Shown here: positions 17,249 through 26,253 of the stretch, in pieces
Layout of the letters: each line of letters begins with the position of its first letter
Numbering within the stretch: position 1 is the stretch's first letter
DNA from: Massilia sp. R2A-15
GTDB lineage: Bacteria > Pseudomonadota > Gammaproteobacteria > Burkholderiales > Burkholderiaceae_D
Assembly: GCF_030704305.1 (NCBI RefSeq)
Contig: NZ_CP131935.1
Location: 2,542,001-2,606,000 of the forward strand
Length of the DNA stretch: 64,000 bases
Direction of reading: 5' to 3'
Translations under genes and position numbers: made by a program
The notes under the pieces: generated by a model
Database searches by the model: none
What the model saw: only the letters and a program-made list of their open reading frames with translations
Told to the model about the DNA's origin: nothing

Positions 17249-17713
17249 TTACGGGTTGCTCTCCAATTCACGCAGGCCGAGGATTGTTCCAATCAGTTCG
17301 TGGAGCGGCGAATCGAAGGCGTTGTACGTTGGAAGCCACTGCGCAAGTTCGTGCTCGTCCAGCGCCCGGGTAAGCGGCGGCAAGTCTGGCGGCAGCGCTT
17401 TGACCATGCGGTCGAGCGAGGCCATGTCGGGCGTCGGCAGTTGCGGCGGCTCGAAAGTATCGCCGCGCTCCCGTTCCGCGAGCCCCTGGCGCATCTGAGC
17501 CTCATATTCGGGCCCGCCCTTCCATCCATCCATGAATTCTGCCGGGTCCAATTGTCCCAGGAGTTCCATGGCTTTGGCTTCGCGCTCGGGCTCGGAAAGC
17601 ACCGGCGTTGCTGGAGCCTCCACGGATTCTATTTCGGCGGCCAATTGCTCGAGCGCCATATCCGCCAGGCGCATTGCGTTAAGACGTAACATCTCGAACG
17701 AGTCACGGTCCAT
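17249..17713 (-). CDS. Hypothetical acidic protein in lipase cluster
   Basis: A 154-residue, acidic, Leu- and Glu-rich protein with no signal peptide or membrane helix, so probably cytosolic. Predicted mostly helical (LRLNAMRLADMALEQLAAEIE). No family recognised. GGAGG lies before its ATG. It follows the lipase gene by 13 bases and abuts the lipoprotein gene. A chaperone or adaptor for the lipase is conceivable; I see no direct evidence. Confidence 0.75.
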   Translation of the reverse strand: MDRDSFEMLRLNAMRLADMALEQLAAEIESVEAPATPVLSEPEREAKAMELLGQLDPAEFMDGWKGGPEYEAQMRQGLAERERGDTFEPPQLPTPDMASLDRMVKALPPDLPPLTRALDEHELAQWLPTYNAFDSPLHELIGTILGLRELESNP

Positions 17714-17726
17714 TTCCTGCCTCCGT

Positions 17727-19040
17727 CTATAACGCTACGCTGTGCGCCAACGCGAAGCCGCCGGCGATGGCCAATGGCATGGCGACCAAATGGTTCGCGC
17801 CCGCATGGATCGCATGCATCGCCATCGAGTTAAGGCGCGAGAGCATCGTCGAGAGAATGCGACCGATGATCAGCGTCGTAAATTGCGCACCTTTGCTGAC
17901 GGTGATGCCGGCCCAGGTTGCGGCATGACGCAACAGCGTGAATATCTGTTCGCCGAGCAGGGCCGCTTTGGTCATCCCGTTGAGGAGCATTTCGGCCAGC
18001 AGGTCGACCGCCGTCAGTCCCAGGATCAGGGAGGTGCTGATGCCTTTCAGGACATGGGAAAACAGCTTGAACAGAATGCCAAGCGTTTTGGCCGATGCAA
18101 ACTGCACCCAGCCCGATTCGCCGCTGTCATGCAGGAGCCATTTGGCCAGAACGCAGTTATCGTGGTCAGTTTGCCTGGCAAGGCTGCGCGCCATATCCCA
18201 GGTCGCTCGCGGCTTATCGGCGACGGAATCGATGTACGCGGCCATGTCATGGTTTGCTGTGGAGAACAGCGAGCCGGTGCGCGACGGTAAAGTCATGTTG
18301 TTTTCATCGGCGACCGCCGGATTCACGTGAATGTACGGGAAGGGGCCGACCAACGAAACCGGATCGAGGTCGTGAGCAACCCTGTAGATATTTTGCTTCC
18401 CGATGGTTTGATGCATTGCGGAGTAACTCATGAAGGCGCCGACACGCGGACTTCCGAAGGTGTAAAGCCTGACCTGCTTCCCTTGCCGCGCAAAATGGGC
18501 TGCGAGCAGCGTCGCAACGCCCCCTCCCAAGCTGTGTCCTACGCAATGCACAACATCGGCATCCATCACCACGCGATTATCTCGCGCCAGATTACTTAAC
18601 ACGCTGTCGAATGTCTTCTTGAAGCCTTTATGCACCGGTCCATAATCACCGAAACCAGTCATTGCCGCGCGTGCATCGGTCAACAGGTCGGGCGCACCCA
18701 ATTCCGGCCGCGTGCCGCGCGTGGCGATAATTGCGTGCCGGTCGTGCCCCTTGTTCACTCGAAGTAGATAACCGAAACCCGTACACGTGCCCATGCCGGT
18801 TGTGCCGTCAACGACGGCGTGCAGTTTTCCGCCGGCGAGACTGGTACTCTTCAAGCTCGGATTGACTGCCTGCGGATTGGGCTTGCCTGCAGTACCTGCG
18901 CCGAGGACACGATTGTGAATGTTCGCCATCGTTTCGGTGCCCGCTGTCGGCGCGTTATTGATCCAATCCTTCAGCGTGAAATAGCAATTTGTCGCTATGA
19001 ACGACGCTTCTTGCGGGGTCAGCACATCCATGACTGGCAT
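17727..19040 (-). CDS. Class 3 lipase-family protein with hydrophobic C-terminus
   Basis: A 437-residue alpha/beta-hydrolase of the fungal-type lipase family. The nucleophile elbow is CVGHSLGGGVATLL; the Asp is in AHDLDPVSLV and the likely His in NHDMAAYI, so the triad seems complete. The last ~120 residues contain several hydrophobic or amphipathic segments (TSLILGLTAVDLLAEMLL; AGGFALAHSVAL) which could insert in membranes. No signal peptide is visible, so export would need a dedicated system. GGAGG sits before the ATG. Base composition is lower in GC than the neighbours. A secreted phospholipase effector or an intracellular lipase are both possible. Confidence 0.85.
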   Translation of the reverse strand: MPVMDVLTPQEASFIATNCYFTLKDWINNAPTAGTETMANIHNRVLGAGTAGKPNPQAVNPSLKSTSLAGGKLHAVVDGTTGMGTCTGFGYLLRVNKGHDRHAIIATRGTRPELGAPDLLTDARAAMTGFGDYGPVHKGFKKTFDSVLSNLARDNRVVMDADVVHCVGHSLGGGVATLLAAHFARQGKQVRLYTFGSPRVGAFMSYSAMHQTIGKQNIYRVAHDLDPVSLVGPFPYIHVNPAVADENNMTLPSRTGSLFSTANHDMAAYIDSVADKPRATWDMARSLARQTDHDNCVLAKWLLHDSGESGWVQFASAKTLGILFKLFSHVLKGISTSLILGLTAVDLLAEMLLNGMTKAALLGEQIFTLLRHAATWAGITVSKGAQFTTLIIGRILSTMLSRLNSMAMHAIHAGANHLVAMPLAIAGGFALAHSVAL

Positions 19041-19069
19041 GACGAATCCTCCGTTCGATTTAGCAAACT

Positions 19070-19984
19070 TCAGAGCACACGGTGCAAATCAAGCGACCAG
19101 ATAAAGTCCTTCGGCTGCTTGCGTTTATCGTGCGTTCGCAGCCACAGGGTTTTCCCTTGCATGGTCCATTCGCGCAGATTTCCGTCATCCAGACCGAGCT
19201 TGATGACTTCGAGCCCATGTGGATGATTTGGCGAAAACAGCAGGATGTGGTTGTGTTGGTAGACGTAGTTCTCAGCGCCGAGACGGAGGACGCCGGTGCG
19301 ATAGTTCACCAACTTCGCGGTGGGCGAAATCGTCAGCGTTTCGAAGGAACTGAACGGCGGAGGACCTGATTTGTCCGACTCGATAGCGTCAACGCGGCGG
19401 AACTCGTTCGATTCAGGTGTGTACAGATACAGGGCCCTCTTCATCGCCGGGGCCGTATAGCCGACTGCCACTGCAACCTGATGGCCAGGCAGGCATGCGA
19501 CCTCGATTGCAAAGTACATGGCCCAGGCTCCCTGAGCCGGGTCGAGTGAGACGGAGCGCTGCTTGACAAACCGCGCTGGTTTGCCATCAGAGAGCTCCCA
19601 TATTTGCATGCGATATTGAGGGTCGGCGAGGATCGCAAGGGCCGGTCGTCCGCCGGCGGCGGGAATGATGTACACGGGCTGGGTTTCACCGTTGACGGCT
19701 TCGCTCACCCACTCTCCGCCTGGCGGGTGTCCACGATACTCGGCCACCGTACATTCGAAATCACGCTGTTGCGGCGCCGAGCCGCTTGCCTGCGGCATTG
19801 CGCTCTGCGCTTGCAACTGCGCGCCAATTTCCGGCGCGATCGCGGTTGCGGTCTCCGTCGTCTTGTTCCCGCCAAACAGTCCAAACATGCCTTGCCCACC
19901 TTTCTGGTCCATCGGTCCTGCCGCCACTGCCAGCACAATGGCGCTTAGGAGCGCGATGCCGCATATGACGGGTAATCGGTTCAT
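19070..19984 (-). CDS. Hypothetical exported protein upstream of lipase
   Basis: A 304-residue protein starting with a signal or anchor helix (PVICGIALLSAIVLAVAAG), then a low-complexity linker (about 28-70, Gln/Ala/Thr-rich), then a beta-rich domain. Repeating segments such as RMQIWELSDGK, RALYLYTPESNEFRRV and NHILLFSPNHPHG look like propeller-type blades. It is the first gene of the lipase cluster, 29 bases ahead of the lipase. Envelope location is likely; function unknown. It may bind or neutralise the lipase in the periplasm. Confidence 0.75.
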   Translation of the reverse strand: MNRLPVICGIALLSAIVLAVAAGPMDQKGGQGMFGLFGGNKTTETATAIAPEIGAQLQAQSAMPQASGSAPQQRDFECTVAEYRGHPPGGEWVSEAVNGETQPVYIIPAAGGRPALAILADPQYRMQIWELSDGKPARFVKQRSVSLDPAQGAWAMYFAIEVACLPGHQVAVAVGYTAPAMKRALYLYTPESNEFRRVDAIESDKSGPPPFSSFETLTISPTAKLVNYRTGVLRLGAENYVYQHNHILLFSPNHPHGLEVIKLGLDDGNLREWTMQGKTLWLRTHDKRKQPKDFIWSLDLHRVL

Positions 19985-20121
19985 AGAATGTTTCCGGGAG
20001 GACGGCTTTTCAGGCTAGCCAAGCGTTGCGCGTCGGTCTATTAGCAGTTCTGACGGGTTGACACGGCTAATGAAAGAAGCGACGTACAATCAGCGCTGGC
20101 GCTTCGACTGCGGGAGGATCT

Positions 20122-20670
20122 ATGGATTGCGACGTATTGACACTGGCCGGCTTATGGAATTCCGGGCCTCAGCATTGGCAGACGCTTTGGGAGAAGAAGT
20201 ACCCCGCCTGGCAGCGCGCGCCGCATCGCGACTGGAACAATCCCGAACGCGAGGAATGGGTGGCGGAACTGGACGCGGCGATCGCGGGCAGCGATCAGGG
20301 GCCGCCGATCCTGGTGGCGCACAGCCTCGCTTGCGCGCTGGTTGCGCATTGGGCCGCGTCAGGCTCGTCCCTGAAGATTGCCGGCGCTTTCCTGGTGGCG
20401 CCGAGCGATGTCGAGGCGGCGTTGTACCCGAAGGAGGCCAGCGGCTTTGCGCCCATGCCGATGCAGAAGCTGCCATTTCCAAGCATCGTGGTAGCCAGTG
20501 AAAACGATGAATACGTGACCATCGAGCGCGCGCGCCAGTTCGCCGCGGCGTGGGGCAGCAAGTTTGTCGAGATCGGGGCGGCTGGGCACATCAATGGCGC
20601 CAGCGGATTTGGCGCGTGGCCGGAGGGCGAGAAGATGCTGCTGGAGTTCTGCAAGCAGCTCGGCAAATAA
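20122..20670 (+). CDS. RBBP9/YdeN-type serine hydrolase
   Basis: A small 182-residue alpha/beta-hydrolase. It shows the Ser in LVAHSLACAL, Asp in SENDEYV and His in GAAGHING, and the N-terminal LAGLWNSGPQHWQTLWEKKY that marks the RBBP9/YdeN family. Substrates of this family are poorly known in bacteria. The gene stands alone, converging with htpG, with a family A repeat pair between the two. Confidence 0.9.
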   Translation: MDCDVLTLAGLWNSGPQHWQTLWEKKYPAWQRAPHRDWNNPEREEWVAELDAAIAGSDQGPPILVAHSLACALVAHWAASGSSLKIAGAFLVAPSDVEAALYPKEASGFAPMPMQKLPFPSIVVASENDEYVTIERARQFAAAWGSKFVEIGAAGHINGASGFGAWPEGEKMLLEFCKQLGK

Positions 20671-20674
20671 AGAA

Positions 20675-20753
20675 GGGGACTGGTCCTGCGGACCTGTCCC
20701 CTTTTTCAACAGCGGTAACGGCAACATGGGACAGGTCCGCAGGACCAGTCCCC
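20675..20753. repeat. Family A inverted pair, GAC/GTC variant
   Basis: Units at 20675-20701 and about 20728-20753. The outer arm is GGGGAC/GTCCCC rather than GGGGTC/GACCCC, changed on both sides of the stem so pairing is kept. A T-run follows the first unit. It lies between convergent genes and probably acts as a bidirectional terminator. Confidence 0.85.
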
Positions 20754-20763
20754 CCCACTTCGT

Positions 20764-22677
20764 TTACTTCGCCAGCAGCATTTCGTTCAGGCGCTTGACG
20801 AAGGTCGCCGGATCGGCCAGCGATCCACCTTCGGCCAGCATGGCCTGGTCGAACAGGATGTGCGCCCAGTCCGCAAAGCGAGAACCTTCCGCGTCTTCAT
20901 ACTTCAAACGCGTCACCAGCGGGTGGTTCGGGTTGATCTCGAGGATAGGCTTGGACTCCGGCGCGTTCTGCCCCGCCGCCTTGAGCATGCGCAGCAGGTT
21001 ACCCGACAGCTCGTGCTCGTCCGCCACCAGGCAGGCCGGCGAATCGGTCAGGCGGAACGTTACGCGCACGTCCTTGGCCTTGTCGCCCAATGCCGCCTTC
21101 ATCTTCTCGACCAGCTCCTTGTACGAGGTCTCGGTCTCTTCGTGCTCCTTCTTCTCGGCTTCGTCTTCCAGCGCGCCCAGGTCCAGGCCGCCCTTGGCTA
21201 CCGACACCAGCTCCTTGCCTTCGAACTCGGTCAGGAACGACAGCATCCACTCGTCCACGCGGTCCGTCAGCAGCAGCACTTCGACGCCCTTCTTGCGGAA
21301 GATCTCGAGGTGCGGGCTGTTCTTCGCCGCGGTGTAGTTATCGCCCGTGACGTAGTAGATCTTCTCCTGGCCTTCCTTCATGCGGCCGATGTAGTCGGCC
21401 AGCGACACGGTCTGGTCGCCGTTGTCGTTGACGGTCGAAGCAAAGCGCAGCAGCTTGGCGATGCGGTCCTTGTTGGTCGCGTCCTCGCCGATGCCCTCTT
21501 TCAGCACCTGGCCGAACTCCTTCCAGAAGGTGACGTACTTGTCCTTCTTTTCCTGCTCGTCGGCGTTGGCCAGTTCTTCCAGCATGCCCAGCACGCGCTT
21601 GGTCGAGCCTTCGCGGATCACCTTGACGTCGCGCGACTCCTGCAAAATCTCGCGCGAGACGTTCAGCGGCAGGTCGTTCGAGTCGATCACGCCTTTAATA
21701 AAGCGCAGGTAGGCCGGCATCAGCTGCTCGGCGTCGTCCATGATGAATACGCGCTTGACGTACAGCTTGATGCCGCCGCGCTTGTTGCGGTCCCACAGGT
21801 CGAACGGCGCGTGCGTCGGCACGTACAGCAGCTGGGTGTATTCGCTGCGGCCCTCGACCCGGTTGTGGGTGTAAGCCAGCGGCGCCTGGAAGTCGTGCGA
21901 CACGTGCTTGTAGAACTCGTCGTACATTTCCTGCGTCACGTCGGCCTTGTTGCGGGCCCACAGCGCGCTGGCCTGGTTGACGGTCTCGAAGTCGTCCTTC
22001 ACCACCGTTTCCTTCTTCTCTTCATCCCACTCTTCCTTGCGCATCTGGATCGGCAGCGAGATGTGGTCGGAGTACTTGCGGATGATCGACTTGAGCTTCC
22101 ACGACGACAGCAGCTCTTCCTCGCCGGCGCGCAGGTGCAGGATCACGTCGGTGCCGCGGTTCGGCTTGTCGATCGATTCGACCGAGTAGTCGCCCTCGCC
22201 GCGCGATTCCCAGCGCACGCCTTCGGAGGCGAAGGCGCCGGCGCGGCGGGTATTGACGATGATGCGGTCGGCGACGATGAAGCCCGAGTAGAAGCCGACG
22301 CCGAACTGGCCGATCAGGGCCGCGTCGGCCTGCTGGTCGCCCGAGAGCTTGCCGAAGAATTCCTTGGTGCCCGACTTTGCGATGGTGCCCAGGTGCGAGA
22401 TTACTTCGTCGCGGCTCATGCCGATGCCGTTGTCCGAAATGGTGATGGTCTTGGCATCCTTGTCGAAGCTGACGACGATCTTCAGTTCGTGGTCATTGCC
22501 GTACAGCGCGTCGTTGTTGATCGCCTCGAAGCGCAGCTTGTCGGCGGCGTCGGACGCGTTCGAGATCAGCTCGCGCAGGAAGATTTCCTTGTTCGAGTAC
22601 AGCGAGTGGATCATCAACTGCAGCAATTGCTTCACTTCCGCTTGGAAGCCAAGGGTTTCTTTTTCGGCGACTGCCAT
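20764..22677 (-). CDS. htpG: Chaperone HtpG (Hsp90)
   Basis: The bacterial Hsp90 chaperone. The 637 residues have the GHKL ATPase domain with [17 protein letters not shown] and [12 protein letters not shown], the middle domain with [13 protein letters not shown] and [11 protein letters not shown], and a C-terminal dimerisation domain. Normal length. The gene is expressed from a clear sigma-32-type promoter at 22717-22744. Confidence 0.97.
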   Translation of the reverse strand: MAVAEKETLGFQAEVKQLLQLMIHSLYSNKEIFLRELISNASDAADKLRFEAINNDALYGNDHELKIVVSFDKDAKTITISDNGIGMSRDEVISHLGTIAKSGTKEFFGKLSGDQQADAALIGQFGVGFYSGFIVADRIIVNTRRAGAFASEGVRWESRGEGDYSVESIDKPNRGTDVILHLRAGEEELLSSWKLKSIIRKYSDHISLPIQMRKEEWDEEKKETVVKDDFETVNQASALWARNKADVTQEMYDEFYKHVSHDFQAPLAYTHNRVEGRSEYTQLLYVPTHAPFDLWDRNKRGGIKLYVKRVFIMDDAEQLMPAYLRFIKGVIDSNDLPLNVSREILQESRDVKVIREGSTKRVLGMLEELANADEQEKKDKYVTFWKEFGQVLKEGIGEDATNKDRIAKLLRFASTVNDNGDQTVSLADYIGRMKEGQEKIYYVTGDNYTAAKNSPHLEIFRKKGVEVLLLTDRVDEWMLSFLTEFEGKELVSVAKGGLDLGALEDEAEKKEHEETETSYKELVEKMKAALGDKAKDVRVTFRLTDSPACLVADEHELSGNLLRMLKAAGQNAPESKPILEINPNHPLVTRLKYEDAEGSRFADWAHILFDQAMLAEGGSLADPATFVKRLNEMLLAK

Positions 22678-22716
22678 ATTATTCCTCGTATGAGTCAGGT
22701 TGAACGGATTTTGGCA

Positions 22717-22744
22717 ATGTTGGGGTCAATACGGCCATTTCAAG
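22717..22744 (-). promoter_or_regulatory. Sigma-32 heat-shock promoter of htpG
   Basis: On the minus strand CTTGAAA (22744-22738), a 12-base spacer and CCCCAACAT (22725-22717) match the sigma-32 consensus CTTGAAA and CCCCATnT. The -10 ends 40 bases before the htpG ATG. A family B repeat begins six bases upstream of the -35. Confidence 0.8.
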
Positions 22745-22750
22745 AGGCGC

Positions 22751-22837
22751 GTCGTACCTGCGAAGGCTGGTACCCATGCTGCATATGCTCCGCCGCATTG
22801 CATGCCGGGTATAGGTACCTGCCTGCGCAGGTACGAC
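22751..22837. repeat. Family B palindromic element, GTCGTACC variant
   Basis: GTCGTACCTGCGAAGGCTGG at the left mirrors GCCTGCGCAGGTACGAC at the right, with GGTACC in each arm as at 13775-13857. It sits between the divergent htpG and ridA-like genes. Confidence 0.75.
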
Positions 22838-22894
22838 ATTGCACTTATAGAAGCGTACAATACCGCCTTTCTTCACCCAACCGCAGGAGCGCAC

Positions 22895-23356
22895 ATGACC
22901 ATTGAACAAAAACTCAAAGACCTGAACATCACCCTGGCGCCGCCGGCCGCTCCGGTCGCCGCCTACGTCATGTACGTGCAAACCGGTAACCTGGTCTTCA
23001 TTTCGGGCCACATCGCCAAGAACGCCGACGGCACCCCGAACGTGGGCCAGCTGGGCAAGGACAAGACCACCGCCGACGGCCAGGCCGCCGCGCGCGCCAT
23101 CGCCATCGACCTGATGGGCACCCTGCAGGAAGCCGTCGGCGGCGACCTGTCGCGCGTCAAGCGCATCGTCAAGCTGATGAGCCTCGTGAACTCGACCCCC
23201 GACTTCACCGAGCAGCACCTGGTCACCAACGGCGCCTCCGAGCTGCTGGGCGAAGTGTTCGGCGACGCCGGCAAGCACGCCCGCTCGGCCTTCGGCGTGG
23301 CCCAGATCCCGCGCGGCGCCTGCGTCGAGATCGAAATGATCGTCGAAGTCGCCTAA
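22895..23356 (+). CDS. RidA/YjgF family protein
   Basis: A 153-residue member of the RidA family, which hydrolyses reactive enamine/imine intermediates. NLVFISGHIAKNADG and the conserved Arg region FGVAQIPRGACVEIEMIVEVA fit the family; the catalytic-type Arg precedes GACVEIE. It is longer than the 128-residue archetype, as in the RidA-like subgroup YjgH. CAGGAG stands before the ATG; the frame upstream crosses a repeat and is not coding. A terminator-like hairpin follows. Confidence 0.9.
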   Translation: MTIEQKLKDLNITLAPPAAPVAAYVMYVQTGNLVFISGHIAKNADGTPNVGQLGKDKTTADGQAAARAIAIDLMGTLQEAVGGDLSRVKRIVKLMSLVNSTPDFTEQHLVTNGASELLGEVFGDAGKHARSAFGVAQIPRGACVEIEMIVEVA

Positions 23357-23373
23357 GTATTTTGCCCTATCCG

Positions 23374-23399
23374 GGCGGCGCTTACCCAGCGCCGCCTTT
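23374..23399 (+). terminator. Hairpin terminator after ridA-like gene
   Basis: GGCGGCGC (23374-23381) pairs with GCGCCGCC (23389-23396) around a 7-base loop, followed by TTT. The stem is strong but the T-run short. Confidence 0.5.
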
Positions 23400-23470
23400 C
23401 AACGAGCCGCCTACCCGGCCGGTTCTTAATGGCCAAGCATCGACGCGGCCGCTTCCTCTGTGAGACCAGC

Positions 23471-24664
23471 ATGAAAATTGAACATCCCCACCCGATCACC
23501 TGGCACTTCTCCGAACGCGCCGCCCAGATGCAAAGCTCGTTCATCCGCGAAATCCTGAAGGTCACCCAGCGTCCCGAGATCATCTCGTTCGCCGGCGGCC
23601 TGCCATCGGCGGACACCTTCCCGGTCGAGGAAATGAAGGCCGCCTTCGACAAGGTGCTGTCGGCCAGCGGCCGCACCGCGCTGCAGTACGGCCCGACCGA
23701 CGGCTACGCGCCGCTGCGCGAGTGGATTGCCAATTCGCTGTCCACGGCAAGCTGCAAGATCCTGCCGGAGCAGGTCCTGATGACGTCCGGCTCGCAGCAG
23801 GCGCTCGATCTGCTGGGCAAAGTGCTGATCGACGAAGGCAGCCGCGTGCTGGTCGAGACCCCGAGCTACCTGGGCGCGCTGCAGGCGTTCTCGGTGTACC
23901 GTCCCGAGTTCGCCTCGGTCGCCACCGACGAGCATGGCCTGGTGCCGTCCTCGATCGACAAGGTGGCCGAAGGCGCGCGCATGCTGTACGCGCTGCCGAA
24001 CTTCCAGAACCCGACCGGCCGCAGCCTGTCGGTCGAGCGCCGCCTCGAACTGGTCGAGACCTGCGCTCGCCACAACCTGCCGCTGATCGAGGACGATCCG
24101 TACGGCGCGCTGAGCTACAAGGGCGAGCCGTATCCGAAGATGCTCAACATGAACCCGGACGGCGTTATCTATATGGGCTCGTTCTCCAAGGTGCTGACCC
24201 CGGGCATCCGCCTCGGCTACGTCGTGGCGCCGCTGCCGCTGGTGCGCCGCCTCGAGCTGGCCAAGCAGGCGGCCGACCTGCACACCGCCCAGCTGACCCA
24301 GATGGTGGTGCACGAGGTGATCAAGGACGGCTTCCTCGACCGCCACATCCCGACCATCCGCACCCTGTACGCCAACCAGTGTCAGGCCATGCTCGACGCG
24401 ATGGACGCGCACTTCCCGCAGGGCGTGAGCTGGACGCGCCCGGAAGGCGGCATGTTCATCTGGGTGACTCTGCCGAAGAGCATCGACGCGATGAAGCTGC
24501 TGGACCAGGCGATCGCCGCCAAGGTCGCGTTCGTGCCGGGCGCGCCGTTCTACGCCAACGAGCCGGAGACCAACACGCTGCGCCTGTCGTTCGTGACGGT
24601 GTCGCCGGAGCGCATCCGCGAAGGCATCGCCATCCTCGGCAAGCTGATTTCGGCGCTGCTGTAA
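23471..24664 (+). CDS. PLP-dependent aminotransferase, class I/II
   Basis: A 397-residue fold-type I aminotransferase of the group with 2-aminoadipate aminotransferases and the MocR catalytic domain. ISFAGGLPSADTFP at the N-terminus, the PLP Asn/Asp motifs FQNPTGR and IEDDPYG, the PLP lysine in GSFSKVLTPGIRLGY and the substrate Arg near NTLRLSFV are present. No DNA-binding domain precedes it. I chose the ATG at 23471 (MKIEHPHPITWHF); an ATG 14 codons upstream is possible. It may be co-functional with the RidA protein ahead of it, as PLP enzymes often generate the enamines RidA clears. The exact substrate is unknown. Confidence 0.9.
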   Translation: MKIEHPHPITWHFSERAAQMQSSFIREILKVTQRPEIISFAGGLPSADTFPVEEMKAAFDKVLSASGRTALQYGPTDGYAPLREWIANSLSTASCKILPEQVLMTSGSQQALDLLGKVLIDEGSRVLVETPSYLGALQAFSVYRPEFASVATDEHGLVPSSIDKVAEGARMLYALPNFQNPTGRSLSVERRLELVETCARHNLPLIEDDPYGALSYKGEPYPKMLNMNPDGVIYMGSFSKVLTPGIRLGYVVAPLPLVRRLELAKQAADLHTAQLTQMVVHEVIKDGFLDRHIPTIRTLYANQCQAMLDAMDAHFPQGVSWTRPEGGMFIWVTLPKSIDAMKLLDQAIAAKVAFVPGAPFYANEPETNTLRLSFVTVSPERIREGIAILGKLISALL

Positions 24665-24674
24665 GCCGGAAGGC

Positions 24675-24757
24675 GGGGTCTGGTCCTGCGGACCGGACCC
24701 TAGGGTGGATGTCAACTGCGCAAGTTACAATGGGGTCGGGTCCGCGGGCCCAGCCCC
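24675..24757. repeat. Family A inverted pair, degenerate
   Basis: Units at 24675-24700 and 24732-24757. Both carry substitutions relative to the 12327 copy (for example GGACCGGACCC and GGGTCCGCGGGCCC), so it is an older copy. It lies between two plus-strand genes. Confidence 0.75.
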
Positions 24758-24890
24758 CTTCCCCGCCATGTTCACTACCCCGCGTCCATCCGCCGTTGTA
24801 ACCATCCGGTTGTTCTGGCACAACATGGAAAAATAACCTATAGGCAAGTATTATTCCCGTAAAAGATCAAACGGGGTATGATTTTGTCGC

Positions 24891-26252
24891 ATGAGCCTGC
24901 CCGCCGCCTTCCCTTCCCCGTCGTCCCAGCGCCGTCCCGCGATCCTGATCGTCGACGACGCCCCTGACGCGCTTGGCGTGCTGCGGACCATGATGGCGCA
25001 GCAGGGCTACCAGACCTTTGTCGCCACCACCGGCGAGCGCGCGATCTCGATCGCCGAGCGGGTCCGCCCCGACCTGATCCTGCTCGATGTCGTGATGCCC
25101 GGCCTGGACGGCTTCGACACCTGCCGCAAGCTCAAGCAGCATCCCCTCACCGACGCCATTCCCGTGATCTTCATGAGCGAGCGCTCGGACACCGACGACA
25201 TCGTCGCCGGCTTCGACATCGGCGCCGCCGACTACATCGGCAAGCCGCTGCGCATGGCCGAAGTGTGCGCCCGCGTGCGCGCCCAGCTGCAGATGCGCGG
25301 CACCAGCGAAGCCCAGAAGGAGCAGGCCGACCGCCTGCGCCTGATCGTCAACGCGATGGACGAAGGCCTGATGGTGATCGAGGCGAACGGCCGCATCCAG
25401 TACAGCAATCCGGCCTGCGAACGCTACCTCGGCTACGGCCACGCCGAACTGACCGGGCTGCCCATCGCCGACCTGCTGGGCGGGAGCCTGGCCCAGGAAT
25501 ATCTCGACTACTTCGCCTCCTGCCTCGCCAATCCGCACGACGTGCCGCTGGCCGGCGCGCGCGAAGTGCTGATCCGCGACCGCGACGGCGCCCTGCGCGC
25601 GATGGACCTGACGGTCACGCCGATGATCGCGGAGGAGACGCTGTTCGTCGGCCTGCTGCACGACATCACCCACCACAAGCGCTCGGAAACGGCGCTGCAG
25701 CAGGCCGCGCTGGTCGATTCGCTGACCCAGATCGCCAACCGGCGCCGCTTCGACAGCTTCCTGGAGCAGGAATGGCACCGCGCGATCCGCAGCGGCCTGC
25801 CGCTGTCGCTGGTGGTGCTCGACGTCGACCACTTCAAGCTGTACAACGACACCCTGGGCCACGCGGCCGGCGACTTGTGCCTGCAGAAGGTGGCGGCCGC
25901 GCTGCAGTCGCGCGCGCTGCGCGCGACCGACCTGGCGGCGCGCTACGGCGGCGAGGAGTTCGTGCTGCTGTTCGCCGAAACCACGCTGGCCGCGGCGACC
26001 GTGCTGGGCGAGTCGATCCGCGCGCTGGTCGAATCGCTGCAGCTGCCCCACCCGCGCTCGCCGACGTCGCCGTGGCTCACCGCCAGCATCGGCGTGGCCA
26101 CCATGGCGCCGACCCAGTTCGACCGCATCGAGCAGTTTTTCGTGGCCGCCGACCGCATGATGTACGCGGCCAAGGAAGCGGGCCGCAACCGCGTCATGGC
26201 GATCGAGCAGGCCGGCCCAGCCTGGGACTCGGCCGTCTCGCTGATGATCTGA
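24891..26252 (+). CDS. Response regulator diguanylate cyclase (REC-PAS-GGDEF)
   Basis: Makes cyclic di-GMP. The 453 residues contain a receiver with phosphoacceptor Asp66 (LILLDVVMPGLDG), a PAS domain (about 145-265, IVNAMDEGLMVIEANG) and a GGDEF domain with active signature RYGGEEF. A product-inhibition I-site, RATD, lies five residues before GGEEF, so the enzyme should be feedback-controlled. The paired kinase is not next to it. It ends one base from the end of the convergent FGGY kinase. Confidence 0.94.
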   Translation: MSLPAAFPSPSSQRRPAILIVDDAPDALGVLRTMMAQQGYQTFVATTGERAISIAERVRPDLILLDVVMPGLDGFDTCRKLKQHPLTDAIPVIFMSERSDTDDIVAGFDIGAADYIGKPLRMAEVCARVRAQLQMRGTSEAQKEQADRLRLIVNAMDEGLMVIEANGRIQYSNPACERYLGYGHAELTGLPIADLLGGSLAQEYLDYFASCLANPHDVPLAGAREVLIRDRDGALRAMDLTVTPMIAEETLFVGLLHDITHHKRSETALQQAALVDSLTQIANRRRFDSFLEQEWHRAIRSGLPLSLVVLDVDHFKLYNDTLGHAAGDLCLQKVAAALQSRALRATDLAARYGGEEFVLLFAETTLAAATVLGESIRALVESLQLPHPRSPTSPWLTASIGVATMAPTQFDRIEQFFVAADRMMYAAKEAGRNRVMAIEQAGPAWDSAVSLMI

Positions 26253-26253
26253 G

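Noticed and set aside
16010..17689. Plus-strand frame of 559 codons overlapping kynA and the lipase cluster
   Set aside because: Runs out of frame through kynA and then antisense through two supported genes.
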